Assembly (NCBI RefSeq): GCF_900450705.1
Contig: NZ_UGHK01000002.1
Coordinates: 1,244,970 to 1,308,969 of the forward strand
Direction of reading: 5' to 3'
Origin: Avibacterium paragallinarum
GTDB lineage: Bacteria > Pseudomonadota > Gammaproteobacteria > Enterobacterales > Pasteurellaceae
DNA length: 64,000 nucleotides
Part shown: piece by piece, positions 31,320 through 41,426 of the stretch
How the letters are laid out: each line of letters begins with the position of its first letter
Numbering within the stretch: the stretch's first letter is position 1
Translations under genes and position numbers: made by a program
Notes under the pieces: generated by a model
The model's database searches: none
What the model was told of the DNA's origin: nothing
Seen by the model: the letters and a program-made list of their open reading frames with translations, nothing else

Positions 31320-31380
31320 GTTTGGGGTTTAGCCTCCACATACCAAATAAATCGACCGTTTGGCACCCCGATTTATCCGT
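31320..31380 (-). ncRNA. rpsB autoregulatory leader (S2 leader) with candidate pseudoknot
   Basis: On the minus strand the 5' leader forms the stem ATAAATCG / CGATTTAT (31369-31376 with 31347-31354). Its loop contains GGGT next to the stem, and a complementary ACCCC lies downstream after GGAGGCTAA. Loop-to-downstream pairing would make a pseudoknot just before the ribosome site. A conserved S2-binding leader is known upstream of rpsB in gammaproteobacteria. The fold is drawn by eye. Confidence 0.6.
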
Positions 31381-31470
31381 GCGATATGTGTGTGATTTAT
31401 TGTTAAAAATTAAGTTTGAAATTATTTTGTCTAAAATAAAAATTACTTTGCTATTCTAGCCAAAATAACG

Positions 31471-31495
31471 CCGCACTTTATACCATAAAGTGCGG
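31471..31495. repeat. Inverted pair of uptake signals
   Basis: CCGCACTTTAT (31471-31481) and ATAAAGTGCGG (31485-31495) form a perfect 11-bp hairpin with a 3-base loop between ppiD and rpsB. Such facing uptake signals are common as terminators in Pasteurellaceae; here it follows the ppiD terminator. Confidence 0.85.
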
Positions 31496-31526
31496 TGAAA
31501 AACTAGCGAATTTTTAAAAACCAATA

Positions 31527-31561
31527 AAAACGGCAACCTGTCATTCCAAAGCTGCCGTTTT
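31527..31561 (-). terminator. ppiD terminator
   Basis: AAAACGGCA pairs with TGCCGTTTT across a 17-base loop; on the minus strand the right arm runs into TTTTTATT. Confidence 0.75.
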
Positions 31562-31577
31562 ATTTTTATGCTACGAA

Positions 31578-33434
31578 TTATTCTTGCTGAGTTAAAAACG
31601 CTTGATTAATCTCGATTTTCGCTTTTGCTCTTAACGCCTGCAATAATGTCTGCTGTAATTCAATTTGTTGCGTCTGTTGTAACTGCATATCAAATTGCTT
31701 AAGTTGTTCTGGCGATAACTCTCCATCTTTCACATTAATAAGCTCTATTACAACTATACCATTATCACCATTTTTTGCAGCCATATATATTGGTTTATCC
31801 GCCGGTTTTCTCATTGCAAAAATCACATCTCGCAGTTGTGGATGTTTGTTTTCTGCATAAACCCATTGTTCTGTTTCACCAAATTGAACTCCATCTGGTA
31901 ACGTAGCATCACTATTTTCCGTTAACGATTGTGCTACTTTTTCAGCTTGAGCCAACACAATTTGTTCTGCTTTTTGTTGTTTCAAATATTGGATAATTTG
32001 ATCTTTTGCCTCTGCTAAAGTTTTCACCCCTTCTGGTTTGTGATCGACCACTCTAATAATCAAAGAGTGTTGTTCGCCTACATTAATCGCTTCTGAATTT
32101 GTCCCTCCCTGGTTTAATTCAGAGTCAAATATCGCAGAAACAACATTACTATAATTTAATACAGCTGGAATTTCATTACGTGGGAAATAGCCCGTTTCTT
32201 GCACGCTAACGCCAGCCGTTTGAGCAGCAGCTTGTAAAGAATCTGGCTGTTCAAATGCTCTCTCATTCGCCTGTCTTTCCATTGCATAAAACGCTTTTGC
32301 ACTTAATTCATTGCGAAGTTTCGCAACAATGTCATTTTTTACTTCTGAAAGTGGTAAAAACTTTTCATCTTCCACTTTAATGATGTGATAAGTATTATCA
32401 ACTTTTACAGGCTGACTATACTCGCCCACTTTTAACTCTCGTGCAACCGCTTCAAATTGTGGAGGCATCATACCTGCAACCACCCAATCTAAATCACCAC
32501 CATTTGAGCCTGAAATTTTATCAATAGAATAAAGTTTTGCTAATGAGGCAAAGCTTTCTCCTTTTTGTAAATCTTCATAAACTGCTTGTGCTTCTTTCTC
32601 TGTTGAGAGCTGAATATGTGCCAAATGTTGAACCATATATTGAGCTTTATTATCTTGATAATACTGTGCCACTTCTACATCGGTAACATTAACATTTTTT
32701 TCTGCCGCTTGTTTAGTTAAATCAAGATATTGTACTTTTACTAATTCAGGTACAGCAAACGCGGATTTATTGGCATTATAATAAGTGGCAATTTCTTCTT
32801 CACTCACTTGTTGCTGAGCAATTGTTGCAGCCAATGGGAATTGGAGTAAACGCACATCACGCTGTTGAAAAAACAATTTCGCAAACGTATCACTTTGACT
32901 GGGAACCGTAAATACAGATTGAACTAAACCATCATTTAATTGTTGTAAACGTAAGCCTTCACGTAGATATTGTGCATAACGCTCGCCAGTGAGTTGATTA
33001 TTCTCAAGAATTTGTTGATAAAGTCTATTATCAAATTTTCCTTCTTTCTGAAAAATAGGACTAGTTACAATAGCTTGTTCTATTTGCTCATCACTAATAT
33101 CGAGTTTTAATTCTTGACTGTACTGACGTAATAATTGCTCATCGATCAAACGTTGTAAAATAGTACTACGCAGTTGCTGAACAAATTCTGGCGAATCTGC
33201 AACCGCGGCAAAACTTGTTCCCATTTGTTGACTAATTCTCTGGGACTCTTGATTATATTGCTCTAAAAATAATTGCTGGGAAATTTCTTCACCATTCACT
33301 TTTGCCGCAAAAGTATCAACGCGTGTGAACATATAGCCTGCCACACCACTTAATACAAATGAAACCACAATTAGTGCGAAAATGATCTTCCACAAGATGC
33401 TGTTTGACGCATCGCTAAGTTTTTCCATTAACAT
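31578..33434 (-). CDS. ppiD: Periplasmic folding chaperone PpiD
   Basis: An inner-membrane-anchored SurA-like chaperone with a parvulin domain near the Sec exit. It is 618 residues: one transmembrane helix (IIFALIVVSFVLSGVAGYMF), an N-terminal chaperone region (AAKVNGEEISQQLFLEQYNQ), a parvulin-like domain (about 270-360, AHIQLSTEKEA, SGSNGGDLDWVVAGMMPPQFE) and a C-terminal helical part. The start is the ATG 8 bases after AAGGA; another ATG follows two codons on. It lies downstream of lon, as in other gammaproteobacteria. Confidence 0.94.
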   Translation of the reverse strand: MLMEKLSDASNSILWKIIFALIVVSFVLSGVAGYMFTRVDTFAAKVNGEEISQQLFLEQYNQESQRISQQMGTSFAAVADSPEFVQQLRSTILQRLIDEQLLRQYSQELKLDISDEQIEQAIVTSPIFQKEGKFDNRLYQQILENNQLTGERYAQYLREGLRLQQLNDGLVQSVFTVPSQSDTFAKLFFQQRDVRLLQFPLAATIAQQQVSEEEIATYYNANKSAFAVPELVKVQYLDLTKQAAEKNVNVTDVEVAQYYQDNKAQYMVQHLAHIQLSTEKEAQAVYEDLQKGESFASLAKLYSIDKISGSNGGDLDWVVAGMMPPQFEAVARELKVGEYSQPVKVDNTYHIIKVEDEKFLPLSEVKNDIVAKLRNELSAKAFYAMERQANERAFEQPDSLQAAAQTAGVSVQETGYFPRNEIPAVLNYSNVVSAIFDSELNQGGTNSEAINVGEQHSLIIRVVDHKPEGVKTLAEAKDQIIQYLKQQKAEQIVLAQAEKVAQSLTENSDATLPDGVQFGETEQWVYAENKHPQLRDVIFAMRKPADKPIYMAAKNGDNGIVVIELINVKDGELSPEQLKQFDMQLQQTQQIELQQTLLQALRAKAKIEINQAFLTQQE

Positions 33435-33517
33435 TGAAATTATCCTTAAATGTAAAATTAAGACAAATCTTGAGAATTATAATCGAAAGTGCTTTGATTG
33501 CCAGCATAAAAATAAAG

Positions 33518-33547
33518 AAGTCGGCAAAGATTGTTCTTTACCGACTT
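33518..33547 (-). terminator. lon terminator
   Basis: On the minus strand AAGTCGGTAAAGA pairs with TCTTTGCCGACTT (one G-U pair), 4-base loop, followed by CTTTATTTTT. It lies 22 bases past the lon stop. Confidence 0.88.
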
Positions 33548-33568
33548 TATTATTAAAAAAACTTGCAA

Positions 33569-35983
33569 TTAATTCACCGCACTTTCCGCACGTTTACTTT
33601 TACGGCGTGGCGTTGCTTTTTCTTCTTTTGCAATCAAGTGAGAAAAATCAACCCCTTCAGGCGGATTTTCTAAGGCGATGCTTAACACTTCATCAATGGT
33701 TTCCACTGGACGAATATCTAAGCTGTTTTTCGCATTCTCTGGGATTTCTTCCAAATCTTTTACATTATCTTTTGGAATAATCACCGTTTTAATGCCGCCG
33801 CGGTGTGCTGCGAGCAATTTCTCTTTCAAACCACCAATTGGAAGCACTTTACCACGTAAGCTGATTTCCCCTGTCATCGCCACTTCAGACTTCACAGGAT
33901 TCCCTGTTAAGCAGGAAACCAAGGCGGTACACATTGCGATGCCCGCACTTGGGCCATCTTTTGGTGTTGCACCGTCTGGAACGTGAATATGAATATCGCG
34001 TTTTTCGTGGAAATCAGGCGCAATGCCTAATTTTTCTGCACGAGAACGCACCACGGTCATCGCTGCTTGAATAGATTCTTTCATCACATCGCCTAGCGAT
34101 CCTGTGTAGGTTAATTTACCTTTACCGATAACGGAAGTGGCTTCAATGGTGAGTAAATCACCACCGACTTGCGTCCACGCCAAGCCCGTTACTTCACCTA
34201 CACGTTTTTGTGTATCCGCACGACCAAACTCAAAGCGTTTTACGCCTAAATATTCGTTCAGGTTATCGCTGTTTACCGTGAGCGATTTTAATTTCGGGTT
34301 CAGCAGTAAATTTTTCACCGCTTTACGACAGATTTTAGAAATCTCACGTTCAATCCCACGCACACCCGCTTCACGGGTGTAATAGCGAATAATATCTAAA
34401 ATAGCACTGTCTTCGATTTTTAACTCGCCTTTTTTCAACCCGTTACGCTCAATTTGTTTGTTAAGCAAATGACGTGTGGCGATATTGAGTTTTTCATCTT
34501 CCGTATAGCCCGATAAACGAATCACTTCCATACGATCAAGCAACGGCCCTGGGATATTCATTGAGTTTGAGGTTGCCACGAACATCACATCAGAGAGATC
34601 ATAATCCACTTCTAAATAATGATCGTTGAAGTTGGCGTTCTGTTCTGGATCAAGCACTTCTAACAATGCAGAGGCAGGATCTCCGCGCATATCTGATGCC
34701 ATTTTGTCAATCTCATCAAGTAAAAAGAGCGGATTTTTCACCCCCACTTTTGCCATTTTTTGGATCAATTTACCCGGCAATGAACCGATATAGGTTTTAC
34801 GATGCCCACGGATTTCCGCTTCATCACGCACGCCACCTAGTGCCATACGCACATATTTACGTCCTGTGGCATTGGCAATAGATTGTCCTAGGGAAGTTTT
34901 CCCTACCCCTGGAGGCCCAACTAAGCAAAGGATAGGCCCTTTAAGCTGATTTAAACGACTTTGTACTGCTAAATATTCCAAAATGCGATCTTTCACACGC
35001 TCCAAGCCATAATGATCCGCATCAAGGATTTCTTGAGCTTTCACAATGTCTTTTTTTACTTTACTACGTTTATACCAAGGCACTTGCAACATCCAATCAA
35101 TGTAACTACGCACCACCGTTGCTTCAGCAGACATTGGCGACATCATTTTCAATTTCTGCAATTCTGCTTCCACTTTTTCTCTCGCCTCTTTTGGCATTTT
35201 GGATTCTTCTACTTTTTGACGTAGTTGTTCCACTTCATCGATTGTGCTTTCCGTTTCCCCCAGCTCTTTCTGAATAGCTTTGATTTGCTCGTTGAGATAA
35301 TAATCACGCTGGCTTTTTTCCATTTGTTGTTTCACTCGCCCACGAATCCGTTTCTCAACCTCTAAAATGCCAGCTTCGTTAATCATTAAACCGAGCAAAT
35401 ATTCAAAACGTTCTACAACATTTGCAATAGAGAGTGCATCTTGCTTATGTTGTACCGCTACAGGCATATGTGCAGCCATTGTGTCACTCAATCGCTCTGG
35501 ATCTGAAATATTTTTTAATGCAGAAAGCACTTCAGGTTGTACTTTTTTATTCAATTCAATATATTTTTCAAATTCCTGTAATGCGGCATTTTGTGCGACT
35601 TCTAACTCAATTTCATCACCGAATTGGGTATCTATTAATTCAATTTTTGCTTCAAAAAAGCGTCCATTGTCTTCCAAATGGGAAATTTTGGCACGTTGCT
35701 GTCCTTCCACTAGCACTTTTACTGTGCCATCTGGCAAGTTTAGTAATTGAATAATATTCGCCACCGTGCCGACATCATACACATCATCCACCGTAGGCTG
35801 TTCTAACTCAGCCACTTTTTGCGAAACTAATAATAATTGTTTGCCATTTTCCATTGCCTCTTCAAGACTGGCGATGGATTTTTCGCGTCCCACAAACAAT
35901 GGCATAACCATATATGGGAAAACCACCACATCGCGTAATGGTAAAACAGGCATGGTTTTTTGTTTTGTTCGTCTGGCGTTCAT
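33569..35983 (-). CDS. lon: ATP-dependent protease Lon
   Basis: A cytoplasmic AAA+ protease for misfolded and regulatory proteins. It is 804 residues: N-terminal substrate domain (VLPLRDVVVFPYMVMPLFVGR), Walker A GPPGVGKTSLG, Walker B FLLDEIDKM, and the Ser-Lys protease domain with DGPSAGIAMC and the catalytic Lys in IGGLKEKLLAAHRGG. A sigma-32-like promoter precedes it. Confidence 0.98.
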   Translation of the reverse strand: MNARRTKQKTMPVLPLRDVVVFPYMVMPLFVGREKSIASLEEAMENGKQLLLVSQKVAELEQPTVDDVYDVGTVANIIQLLNLPDGTVKVLVEGQQRAKISHLEDNGRFFEAKIELIDTQFGDEIELEVAQNAALQEFEKYIELNKKVQPEVLSALKNISDPERLSDTMAAHMPVAVQHKQDALSIANVVERFEYLLGLMINEAGILEVEKRIRGRVKQQMEKSQRDYYLNEQIKAIQKELGETESTIDEVEQLRQKVEESKMPKEAREKVEAELQKLKMMSPMSAEATVVRSYIDWMLQVPWYKRSKVKKDIVKAQEILDADHYGLERVKDRILEYLAVQSRLNQLKGPILCLVGPPGVGKTSLGQSIANATGRKYVRMALGGVRDEAEIRGHRKTYIGSLPGKLIQKMAKVGVKNPLFLLDEIDKMASDMRGDPASALLEVLDPEQNANFNDHYLEVDYDLSDVMFVATSNSMNIPGPLLDRMEVIRLSGYTEDEKLNIATRHLLNKQIERNGLKKGELKIEDSAILDIIRYYTREAGVRGIEREISKICRKAVKNLLLNPKLKSLTVNSDNLNEYLGVKRFEFGRADTQKRVGEVTGLAWTQVGGDLLTIEATSVIGKGKLTYTGSLGDVMKESIQAAMTVVRSRAEKLGIAPDFHEKRDIHIHVPDGATPKDGPSAGIAMCTALVSCLTGNPVKSEVAMTGEISLRGKVLPIGGLKEKLLAAHRGGIKTVIIPKDNVKDLEEIPENAKNSLDIRPVETIDEVLSIALENPPEGVDFSHLIAKEEKATPRRKSKRAESAVN

Positions 35984-36021
35984 ATTTTCTCTCTTTCCTT
36001 AAAACTTGAAATTACTCTCCC

Positions 36022-36049
36022 ATATTGGGGCAATTTAGTAAAGTTCAAG
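36022..36049 (-). promoter_or_regulatory. Heat-shock (sigma-32) promoter of lon
   Basis: On the minus strand CTTGAA (36049-36044), 13 bases, then CCCCAATAT (36030-36022). This matches the RpoH consensus CTTGAA-N13/14-CCCCATNT closely and lies about 40 bases upstream of lon, a known heat-shock gene in E. coli. Confidence 0.8.
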
Positions 36050-36204
36050 TTCGTAACATAAATTATGCTAAATAAGATTTATGCCGTTCAGTGTACCCCA
36101 TTCAAATTAAAAGTGCGGTCATTTTTTCACACAAATTTTATTTTTTCTCCTTTCACGAAAGGAAAAGATTAAAAAACATTCAATTTGTGCGTAGATAAAT
36201 AAAA

Positions 36205-36228
36205 AATCCAACCCCGAAAGGTTGGATT
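36205..36228 (-). terminator. gor terminator
   Basis: AATCCAACC, 6-base loop, GGTTGGATT; on the minus strand it is followed by a run of T (complement of A at 36199-36206). It lies 36 bases beyond the gor stop. Confidence 0.85.
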
Positions 36229-36264
36229 GATTAAAAATGATGAAAATTTACACCGCACTTAATA

Positions 36265-37620
36265 TTAACGCATTGTTACAAATTCTTCCGACCCCGTTGG
36301 GTGAATGGCAACGGTGTTGTCGAAATCCGCTTTGGTTGCACCCATTTTGATTGCAACAGCAAAGCCTTGGATCATTTCATCAACACCAAAACCAATTCCG
36401 TGTAAGCCGACAATTTTTTCATCTTTACCCACACAAACCAATTTCATTCGGCAAGGTTGGCGATGTTGAGTTACTGCGCTGTACATTGGTGTGAATGATG
36501 ATTTATACACTTTCACGTTTTCTGCGCCATATTGCTCAATGGCTTGCGGCTCAGTTAAGCCGATAGTACCGATTGGCGGGTGGCTAAACACTACAGTTGG
36601 CACAAGATTGTAATCTAAATGTTCGTTTGGTTTATTATTGAACAAACGCTCAGATAAACGGCGTCCTGCAGCAACGGCAACAGGGGTGAGTTCAATGCCA
36701 CCTTCGATAATATCGCCCACTGCATAAATGCCTTTCACATTGGTGTTTTGATATTTATCTACTTTGATAAAGCCTTTATCGTTAGTTTCCACGCCTGCTG
36801 CGGCAAGGTTGATGTTCGCCGTATTTGGTTTACGACCAATCGCCCAAATCACTTTTTCAACAGTTTGCTCACGTCCATCTTCTAATTTTAAGGTGAAAGA
36901 ACCGTCAGCATTTTTAACCACTTCTTTTGGAATGGAGTGAGTGTGCAGATGAATGCCATCTTGTGCCATTACTTCCACAAGGGTTTCTACGATAAGGGGA
37001 TCAAAGCTACGCAATGGGCTTTGTTTACGCACAAATAAATGAGTGTCCACACCTAGGCTGTTTAATACCCCCGCTAATTCCACTGCGATGTAACCTGCAC
37101 CAACAACCGCTACGGATTTTGGTAACGCGTTTAATTCAAATACGCCGTCAGAATCAATGCCGTATTCTGCGCCTTTAATTTCAGGGTGAGCAGGATAAGC
37201 CCCCGTTGCGATCAAAATATGATCTGCAGTGATTTTCTCGCCGTTTACTTCAACGGTGTGGGCATCAACAAATTTGGCAAAGCCTTTGATCACGTCCACG
37301 TTATTTTTGGCTAATACATTGTTATAAGAATTGTGGATACGTCCAATATAAGCCTGACGATTTTCCACTAACTTACTGAAATCAAAGTCTTTTACCGCAA
37401 CATCAAAGCCATAATCTGGTGCATACAGATTGATCGCTTCGGCGATTTGAGCGCCATACCACATTACTTTTTTCGGCACGCAGCCCACGTTTACACAGGT
37501 TCCGCCTAGTTCTTTTGCTTCAATAATGGCACATTTTTTGCCATAGCTTGCCGCACGGTTAATTGAAGCGATACCGCCACTTCCGCCACCAATGGCGATG
37601 TAATCATAATGTTTTGTCAT
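36265..37620 (-). CDS. gor: Glutathione reductase Gor
   Basis: An FAD enzyme that reduces glutathione disulfide with NADPH. It is 451 residues. FAD motif [17 protein letters not shown], redox-active disulfide [21 protein letters not shown] fold [15 protein letters not shown], and the C-terminal dimer motif with the catalytic His-Glu ([14 protein letters not shown]). It is a single minus-strand gene. Confidence 0.98.
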   Translation of the reverse strand: MTKHYDYIAIGGGSGGIASINRAASYGKKCAIIEAKELGGTCVNVGCVPKKVMWYGAQIAEAINLYAPDYGFDVAVKDFDFSKLVENRQAYIGRIHNSYNNVLAKNNVDVIKGFAKFVDAHTVEVNGEKITADHILIATGAYPAHPEIKGAEYGIDSDGVFELNALPKSVAVVGAGYIAVELAGVLNSLGVDTHLFVRKQSPLRSFDPLIVETLVEVMAQDGIHLHTHSIPKEVVKNADGSFTLKLEDGREQTVEKVIWAIGRKPNTANINLAAAGVETNDKGFIKVDKYQNTNVKGIYAVGDIIEGGIELTPVAVAAGRRLSERLFNNKPNEHLDYNLVPTVVFSHPPIGTIGLTEPQAIEQYGAENVKVYKSSFTPMYSAVTQHRQPCRMKLVCVGKDEKIVGLHGIGFGVDEMIQGFAVAIKMGATKADFDNTVAIHPTGSEEFVTMR

Positions 37621-37738
37621 TTTTAACTCCCTAAATTGGTGAATTGGGCTGTGAATGCGAAAAAGCCCATAATAAATCTGCGCTTATTTTGCCGAAAAAT
37701 ACGGAGTAAAGCGACTAATTAATCTAATCGGTAAATTC

Positions 37739-38584
37739 TTACTCTGGAGTAATCCATTCCACCTTCCAGCTGCCCGTACCTTCTGGCACAAGGGTTTTGG
37801 TTAAATAAGGCAGAATTTTTTTCATTTGTGCTTCTAGCTGCCAAGGGGGATTAACCACAATCATTCCGCTTGCGGTCATTCCGCGTTGATCAGAATCAGG
37901 ACGCACCGCCATTTCAATTTGGAGAATTTTGCGAATGCCGGTGTTTTCCAACCCTTTTACAATGCGCTTGGCTTGCTGACGTAACACCACAGGATACCAA
38001 ATGGCATAAATGCCCGTGGCAAAACGTTTCACGCCTTCTTCAATGGCTTTTACCACCAAATCATAATCTTCTTTTAATTCATAAGGGGGATCGATCAAAA
38101 TCAGCCCGCGTCTTTCTTTGGGCGGTAAGGTGGCTTTAATTTGCTGAAAACCGTTATCGCGCTTGGTGGTAACATTATCAAATTCTTTGAAATTATTGCG
38201 TAATAATGGGAAATCCGCAGGGTGCAGCTCCGTTAATAAGGCACGATCTTGCGGACGCAATAAATGTGCGGCGATCAGCGGTGATCCTGCGTAATATCGT
38301 AGCGATTTACCGCCATAATTCAGTTTCTTAATAAGGGCGACATAACGCGCTACTTCTTCAGGCATTTCTGTTTGATCCCACAAACGCCCGATCCCTTCTT
38401 TATATTCACCGGTTTTTTCCGCTTCATTGCCGAATAAGCGATAATTCCCCACACCGGCGTGGGTGTCTAAATAATAAAAGCCTTTGTCTTTTTGTTGCAG
38501 ACTTTCAATAATCAGCATTTGCACAATGTGTTTTAGCACATCGGCAAAGTTGCCCGCGTGGAAGCTATGACGATAACTCAGCAT
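37739..38584 (-). CDS. rlmJ: 23S rRNA m6A2030 methyltransferase RlmJ
   Basis: It methylates A2030 of 23S rRNA. It is 281 residues starting MLSYRHSFHAGNFADVLKHIVQ, with a THAGVGNYRL SAM-binding region and the catalytic motif LILIDPPYE (DPPY). The family is also called YhiR/ComJ and has been linked to use of DNA as a nutrient. In E. coli too it is adjacent to gor. Confidence 0.95.
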   Translation of the reverse strand: MLSYRHSFHAGNFADVLKHIVQMLIIESLQQKDKGFYYLDTHAGVGNYRLFGNEAEKTGEYKEGIGRLWDQTEMPEEVARYVALIKKLNYGGKSLRYYAGSPLIAAHLLRPQDRALLTELHPADFPLLRNNFKEFDNVTTKRDNGFQQIKATLPPKERRGLILIDPPYELKEDYDLVVKAIEEGVKRFATGIYAIWYPVVLRQQAKRIVKGLENTGIRKILQIEMAVRPDSDQRGMTASGMIVVNPPWQLEAQMKKILPYLTKTLVPEGTGSWKVEWITPE

Positions 38585-38654
38585 TTTTTTGCCCTTAAAA
38601 ATTTGATAAAAAAAGACCGCACTTTATTTTTGCGGATTATGATAGTTAAAACGA

Positions 38655-38705
38655 AGGGCGAACATTCTGGCTCGCCCTGTGTCATCAAAGAACTGCTTGA
38701 TGACA
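38655..38705 (-). terminator. Two successive hairpins behind bamC
   Basis: On the minus strand the transcript leaving bamC first forms TGTCATCAA / TTGATGACA (38680-38705), then AGGGCGA / TCGCCCT (38655-38678), followed by TCGTTTT. The second is the likelier terminator. The GGCTCGCCCTGT block in it recurs near 57720-57731. Confidence 0.65.
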
Positions 38706-38707
38706 AT

Positions 38708-39712
38708 TTATTTGGCTAAAATCGCTTGCAAGGCTTGGTAAATAGACTGTGCTTGATTACCTGAAAGCGCATTGCCGTCTTCATCGCTAATCACCACTGC
38801 ACTTTGTCTGCCTAAATCAGAAAGTTGCATTGCATACTCCCCTTTTTCTAATTCAGGCGAAGCCACGCCAAATCTCGCCCATTCTGTTTTTTCTAATGGA
38901 CTATATTTTAATTCACGATAGCCACGCCCCGGATTTTCTGACGTGGTTTCAAATCCTACTTGATTTAACGCTCCACGCAAACGCTGCCACGCTTGGTTAA
39001 AAGGTGCATTTAACGCTAATGCAGCACGACCGTTTATATCTGTCGTTAATTGCGTTTGAATTGGCGTTACCGCAGTGCTATTTAATTCACTTTGCTGTTT
39101 GCGATACGCCGCATTTAACTCACCAATCAGCTGATTTAAACGATCAGACGTATAACGCTGCTTTTGTGCCACTGTTGGGGTAAAAATAATATTATCCTGT
39201 TTCATTTGCAGAATTGACACCACCAACGCACTCGCCCCTTGATATTGCACTTGTTCAATCAAATAACGAATTTGCAGATCACCAATATCATCAGCTCGTC
39301 CAGTCAAAGTCCAATCAGTTTCAATGCGATTAGATGCCGATTGAAAGCTAATTCCCTGCTCTTTCAATAAACGAGCCACTTGATTAAGATTATAAATTGC
39401 TTCTTTGGACACAGGATAAACAATTAAAGAATGTTCTCCATCAAATTGAGCAACCGAATGATGAATCAATGCCATTGGCATACTTGGGGGACGAATATCC
39501 ACAATTTCATAAGCTTGTTTCTTAAAATTAGGTAACGCATAGGTGCTATCTTGTTTCGGTAAATTTACGCCGCCACTCGCCAATGGAGAAAAAAAGACTT
39601 GCTGTTCTGCATATTTTTCAAAATTATCGTTTGCTTGTTGTTTGCTTTCATTGCTGGTAGAACAAGCTGTTAATACCATTAAAATCGGCGTACATAATAA
39701 CCACTTTTTCAT
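38708..39712 (-). CDS. bamC: Outer-membrane assembly lipoprotein BamC
   Basis: An accessory lipoprotein of the BAM complex that inserts outer-membrane proteins. It is 334 residues: signal peptide with lipobox LTAC (C17), an unstructured N-terminal segment, then two helix-grip domains (PFNQAWQRLRGALNQVGFETTSENPGRGYRELKY is characteristic of the second). It lies 114 bases downstream of dapA, the standard dapA-bamC arrangement. Confidence 0.93.
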   Translation of the reverse strand: MKKWLLCTPILMVLTACSTSNESKQQANDNFEKYAEQQVFFSPLASGGVNLPKQDSTYALPNFKKQAYEIVDIRPPSMPMALIHHSVAQFDGEHSLIVYPVSKEAIYNLNQVARLLKEQGISFQSASNRIETDWTLTGRADDIGDLQIRYLIEQVQYQGASALVVSILQMKQDNIIFTPTVAQKQRYTSDRLNQLIGELNAAYRKQQSELNSTAVTPIQTQLTTDINGRAALALNAPFNQAWQRLRGALNQVGFETTSENPGRGYRELKYSPLEKTEWARFGVASPELEKGEYAMQLSDLGRQSAVVISDEDGNALSGNQAQSIYQALQAILAK

Positions 39713-39826
39713 CTATTTATCCTCAAGATTACATAAAACTAATATGACCAACGTTTGATAACTATAGTATTAAAAAGTTTAGGGGCATTGAATGCCTCAA
39801 TACCCCTCATCACACTTTGGCTAAAA

Positions 39827-40723
39827 TTATAATAACTGAGCAATTTTTAACGCTTCAACCAATTTCGGCTGTGCCGCTTCACTCAAAGTGGTGAGCGGTA
39901 AACGCAACACAGGCTCAGGAATTAAACCTAATTTGTAAGATGCCCATTTCACAGGGATTGGGTTAGATTCCACAAACAAATCTTTGTGCAATGCCATTAA
40001 ACGCTGGTTAATCACTTCCGCTTCATCAAACTTGCCAGCCAAAGCTAAATTACACATTTCAGCCATATCTTTAGCAGCAACATTGTTCGTTACCGAAATC
40101 ACGCCTTCACCACCCGCTTTCATACTTTCTAAACCCGTGGCATCATCACCGCTTAAAACGATAAAATCCTCCCCAGCTAGCTGTTTAATCTTCGCCACAC
40201 GGCTTACATCACCCGTAGCTTCTTTAATTCCCACAATATTTTTGATTTTCGATAAACGTGCTACGGTTTCAGGCAACATATCGCTTCCCGTTCTACCAGG
40301 AACATTGTATAAAATTTGTGGAATATCCGTGCTTTCTGCAATGGCTTTGAAGTGCTGATACATTCCTTCTTGGGTCGGTTTGTTGTAATAAGGCACAACA
40401 GACAAACAGCCCGCAACCCCACTGCCGTTGAGCAATTTCGTCATTGTGATGGCTTCACTGGTCGCATTTGCTCCCGTTCCTGCGATCACGGGAATGCGAC
40501 CTGCGGCAAACTCAAGGGTCTTTAAGATCGTTTTTACATTTTCTTCAATACTTAATGTCGCGGATTCCCCCGTTGTTCCCACTGACACAATACCGTGCGT
40601 GCCAGCATCAATGTGATATTCCACCAATTTCTTTAAGGCATCAAAATCCACTTCACCATATTGATCCATTGGGGTAATCAGGGCGGTGATACTACCGTAA
40701 AATAAAGGATTCGTTGCTGACAT
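39827..40723 (-). CDS. dapA: 4-hydroxy-tetrahydrodipicolinate synthase DapA
   Basis: It condenses pyruvate with aspartate semialdehyde, the first committed step to lysine and diaminopimelate. It is 298 residues from the ATG behind GGAGGTCTTTT; the open frame extends 40 codons upstream without similarity. [18 protein letters not shown] (Tyr) and GIKEATGD (Schiff-base Lys) are present. It is divergent from bcp. Confidence 0.97.
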   Translation of the reverse strand: MSATNPLFYGSITALITPMDQYGEVDFDALKKLVEYHIDAGTHGIVSVGTTGESATLSIEENVKTILKTLEFAAGRIPVIAGTGANATSEAITMTKLLNGSGVAGCLSVVPYYNKPTQEGMYQHFKAIAESTDIPQILYNVPGRTGSDMLPETVARLSKIKNIVGIKEATGDVSRVAKIKQLAGEDFIVLSGDDATGLESMKAGGEGVISVTNNVAAKDMAEMCNLALAGKFDEAEVINQRLMALHKDLFVESNPIPVKWASYKLGLIPEPVLRLPLTTLSEAAQPKLVEALKIAQLL

Positions 40724-40862
40724 AAAAGACCTCCGAATTATTTTTGTTATCTTAATTGAGTTTGCTTGATAAAGTTTGTTTAGGATCGCTAAAATAGCCC
40801 GACTTTGCAAGTTACTTTTTATCTTTTTTTTCGCAATCACCACATTTTTAAGGAGATTTCTA

Positions 40863-41330
40863 ATGCAAATATTAAAAGCTGGCGATTTTGCACCGCACTT
40901 TACTTTACACGATCAAAACGAAAACCCCATTGCCTTAACGGATTTTCAAGGCCAAAAAGTGTTAGTTTATTTTTACCCCAAAGCCCTCACACCGGGTTGC
41001 ACCACGCAAGCCTGCGGGTTACGCGATAGCAAAGCAGAATTGGAAAAACGCAACGTCGTCATTTTAGGCATTAGCCCCGATAGCCCGAAAAAACTCGCCA
41101 ATTTTGCCGAGAAAAAAGCCCTGAATTTCACCTTGCTTGCTGATGAAGATCATCAAGTGGCTGAGCAATTTGGCGTTTGGGGAGAAAAAAAATTTATGGG
41201 TAAAACCTATGATGGCATTCACCGCATCAGCTTTTTAATTGATGAAACAGGTAAAATTGAAAAAGTATTTGAAAAATTTAAAACGGGTGAACACCATCAA
41301 GTAGTGCTGGATTATCTGAACACAAAATAA
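40863..41330 (+). CDS. bcp: Thiol peroxidase Bcp (peroxiredoxin Q type)
   Basis: It reduces peroxides with thioredoxin. It is 155 residues from the ATG behind AAGGAGA; 29 upstream codons in frame are not part of the family. Active-site segment [16 protein letters not shown] holds the peroxidatic Cys and the resolving Cys five residues later. It is divergent from dapA, as in E. coli. Confidence 0.96.
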   Translation: MQILKAGDFAPHFTLHDQNENPIALTDFQGQKVLVYFYPKALTPGCTTQACGLRDSKAELEKRNVVILGISPDSPKKLANFAEKKALNFTLLADEDHQVAEQFGVWGEKKFMGKTYDGIHRISFLIDETGKIEKVFEKFKTGEHHQVVLDYLNTK

Positions 41331-41399
41331 CTCACTTTATATCAAATATGCTAACTATTTTAATTCATCGTTTAACGTAAAAAGTTACCCAACCAACAG

Positions 41400-41426
41400 T
41401 CCTTTCAATACTAATTGAAAGGATTT
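41400..41426 (+). terminator. Likely bcp terminator
   Basis: TCCTTTCAAT, loop ACTA, ATTGAAAGGA: a perfect 10-bp stem followed by TTTT, 70 bases past the bcp stop. Confidence 0.75.

Noticed and set aside
35434-35754. Plus-strand frames antisense to lon
   Set aside because: Lon is complete and conserved on the other strand; these frames have no start signals or family features.
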